Of a stretch of 5,708 bases of DNA, positions 5,335 through 5,708 are shown one piece after another. Position 1 is the first letter of the stretch. Every line of letters starts with the position of its first letter. The notes below the pieces were generated by a model. The model was not told the DNA's origin and did not search any database. It saw nothing but the letters and a program-made list of their open reading frames with translations. The DNA lies in assembly GCA_016874945.1 (NCBI GenBank), contig VGSO01000200.1:1-5708 (forward strand). The letters are read 5' to 3'. This stretch comes from Deltaproteobacteria bacterium (lineage in GTDB: Bacteria > Desulfobacterota > Desulfobaccia > Desulfobaccales > 0-14-0-80-60-11). Position numbers and translations under genes: made by a program.

Positions 5335-5343
5335 TTATCCACA
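5335..5343 (+). promoter_or_regulatory. Single DnaA-box sequence
   Basis: TTATCCACA is a perfect match to the DnaA-box consensus TTATNCACA and sits directly downstream of the promoter candidate. I found no second perfect box in the window, so this is not an origin. It could be a DnaA-responsive site or chance. Confidence 0.25.
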
Positions 5344-5344
5344 A

Positions 5345-5428
5345 GCCTTTGGCTCGCTGCTAAGGCATTGAAAAGATGATGCTTTTCATGGTGCGCAGCG
5401 CGCACCTGCATCCAACCCGACCAAAGGC
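5345..5428 (+). promoter_or_regulatory. Multi-branched leader structure abutting the acetyltransferase ribosome-binding site
   Basis: GCCTTTGG (5345-5352) pairs perfectly over 8 bp with CCAAAGGC (5421-5428), closing a junction that contains two perfect hairpins: TGAAAAG/CTTTTCA (5369-5375 with 5382-5388, loop ATGATG) and GGTGCGC/GCGCACC (5390-5396 with 5400-5406, loop AGC). The closing strand ends immediately before the ribosome-binding site GGAGG (5429-5433), so the fold could control access to it. A competing pairing, GATGC (5378-5382) with GCATC (5408-5412), would break the first hairpin. The layout is riboswitch-like, but I recognise no known class. Confidence 0.4.
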
Positions 5429-5439
5429 GGAGGAGGGAA

Positions 5440-5708
5440 GTGAATATCCTGATCCGGGAGGCCCGCCCCGAAGAACTTGATCGGGTTGAAGACCTGGTGA
5501 AAGAAGCCTACCGGGAGTTCCAGCCCTTATTCCCCGAAGTGATCTGGAACTCCTGGATGGACAACATCCGCCGGACCATTCGTTCTTCCGCAGGGGTGCT
5601 CCTGGTGGCGCAGGAGGCCGGGGAAATGCTGGGAGCGGTGAAATTTTACCCCGATGCGGCCCAATCAGGCATGGGGACCTGGCCGCCGGGAAGCGCGGCC
5701 ATTCGCGT
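5440..5708 (+). CDS. Probable GNAT-family N-acetyltransferase, N-terminal part (3' end cut by window)
   Basis: GTG at 5440 opens a frame that stays open to the window end, giving 89 complete codons. GGAGG at 5429-5433, part of a longer purine-rich run, lies 6 nt before the start. The beginning, MNILIREARPEELDRVEDLV, is the typical first strand and helix of the GNAT fold (I-R-x-A-x-x-E-D/E), with an amphipathic helix through EAYREF. VLLVAQEAGEMLGAVKFYP (53-71) forms the paired strands beta2/beta3 with the usual turn. The end, GSAAIR (84-89), leads into the strand that normally precedes the acetyl-CoA-binding R/QxxGxG/A motif, which lies outside the window. Members acetylate amines of small molecules, peptides or ribosomal proteins; the substrate cannot be told from this part. 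It is divergent from the small membrane-protein gene. Family call moderately sure, specific function unknown. Confidence 0.75.
   Translation, partial: MNILIREARPEELDRVEDLVKEAYREFQPLFPEVIWNSWMDNIRRTIRSSAGVLLVAQEAGEMLGAVKFYPDAAQSGMGTWPPGSAAIR

Larger units (their letters stand above)
5101..5439. other. Gene-free divergent region, rich in hairpins
   Basis: No convincing coding sequence is present on either strand. The region separates two divergent genes and must hold the promoters of both. It contains several perfect hairpins, an AT-rich core (5310-5340) and the leader structure of the downstream gene, each listed separately. On the - strand the same AT-rich core offers a candidate promoter: TTGTGG, 18 nt, TACAAT. 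Confidence 0.7.

Noticed and set aside
5335..5343. Replication origin at the DnaA box
   Set aside because: There is only one perfect box, no cluster or AT-rich 13-mers, and no dnaA, dnaN or rep gene nearby.
4988..5371. 127-codon + strand open frame across the intergenic region
   Set aside because: It is partly antisense to the membrane-protein gene, crosses several hairpins, has no ribosome-binding site and shows no recognisable protein pattern.

Overview
The window is dominated by the 3' part of a tryptophan biosynthesis operon on the + strand: the C-terminal part of trpC, then trpF, trpB and trpA. Together these convert phosphoribosyl-anthranilate to L-tryptophan (TrpF, TrpC, then the TrpA/TrpB synthase complex). 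The order trpC-trpF-trpB-trpA, the separate (unfused) TrpC and TrpF, the high GC of the trp genes, GTG/TTG starts and strong GGAGG ribosome-binding sites suggest a GC-rich anaerobe-type bacterium. Desulfobacterota (former Deltaproteobacteria) or a related deep lineage is my best guess, made from gene order and style alone; the window holds no taxonomic marker.

The operon is unusually loose. Trp genes are often overlapping or tightly spaced, but here every junction carries extra DNA. Between trpC and trpF sits a low-GC membrane acyltransferase gene (family 3) interrupted by one in-frame TAG. It is preceded by a pair of covarying REP-like hairpins. The trpF-trpB gap (97 bp) and the trpB-trpA gap (214 bp) are filled with short tandem repeats whose period is almost always 7 bp, in at least six sequence families. 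trpB and trpA nevertheless keep excellent ribosome-binding sites and intact catalytic residues. The visible part of TrpC has Ala where the family has a conserved active-site Glu (ESGI motif).

Downstream of trpA, and convergent with it, is a small - strand gene (4684-5100) for an unrecognised two-helix membrane protein of 138 residues. A gene-free stretch (5101-5439) follows. It is rich in hairpins and includes a possible cloverleaf-like element (5193-5300), a promoter candidate, one perfect DnaA-box sequence and a multi-branched leader structure that ends directly at the ribosome-binding site of the next gene. That gene, starting at GTG 5440 and running off the window, encodes the N-terminal part of a probable GNAT-family acetyltransferase.

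I see no CRISPR array, tRNA, rRNA, transposase or phage module. I found no convincing new multi-gene system. The points most worth a second look are the heptamer-repeat spacers, the TrpC active-site change, the amber-interrupted cargo gene inside the operon, and the structured leader of the last gene.
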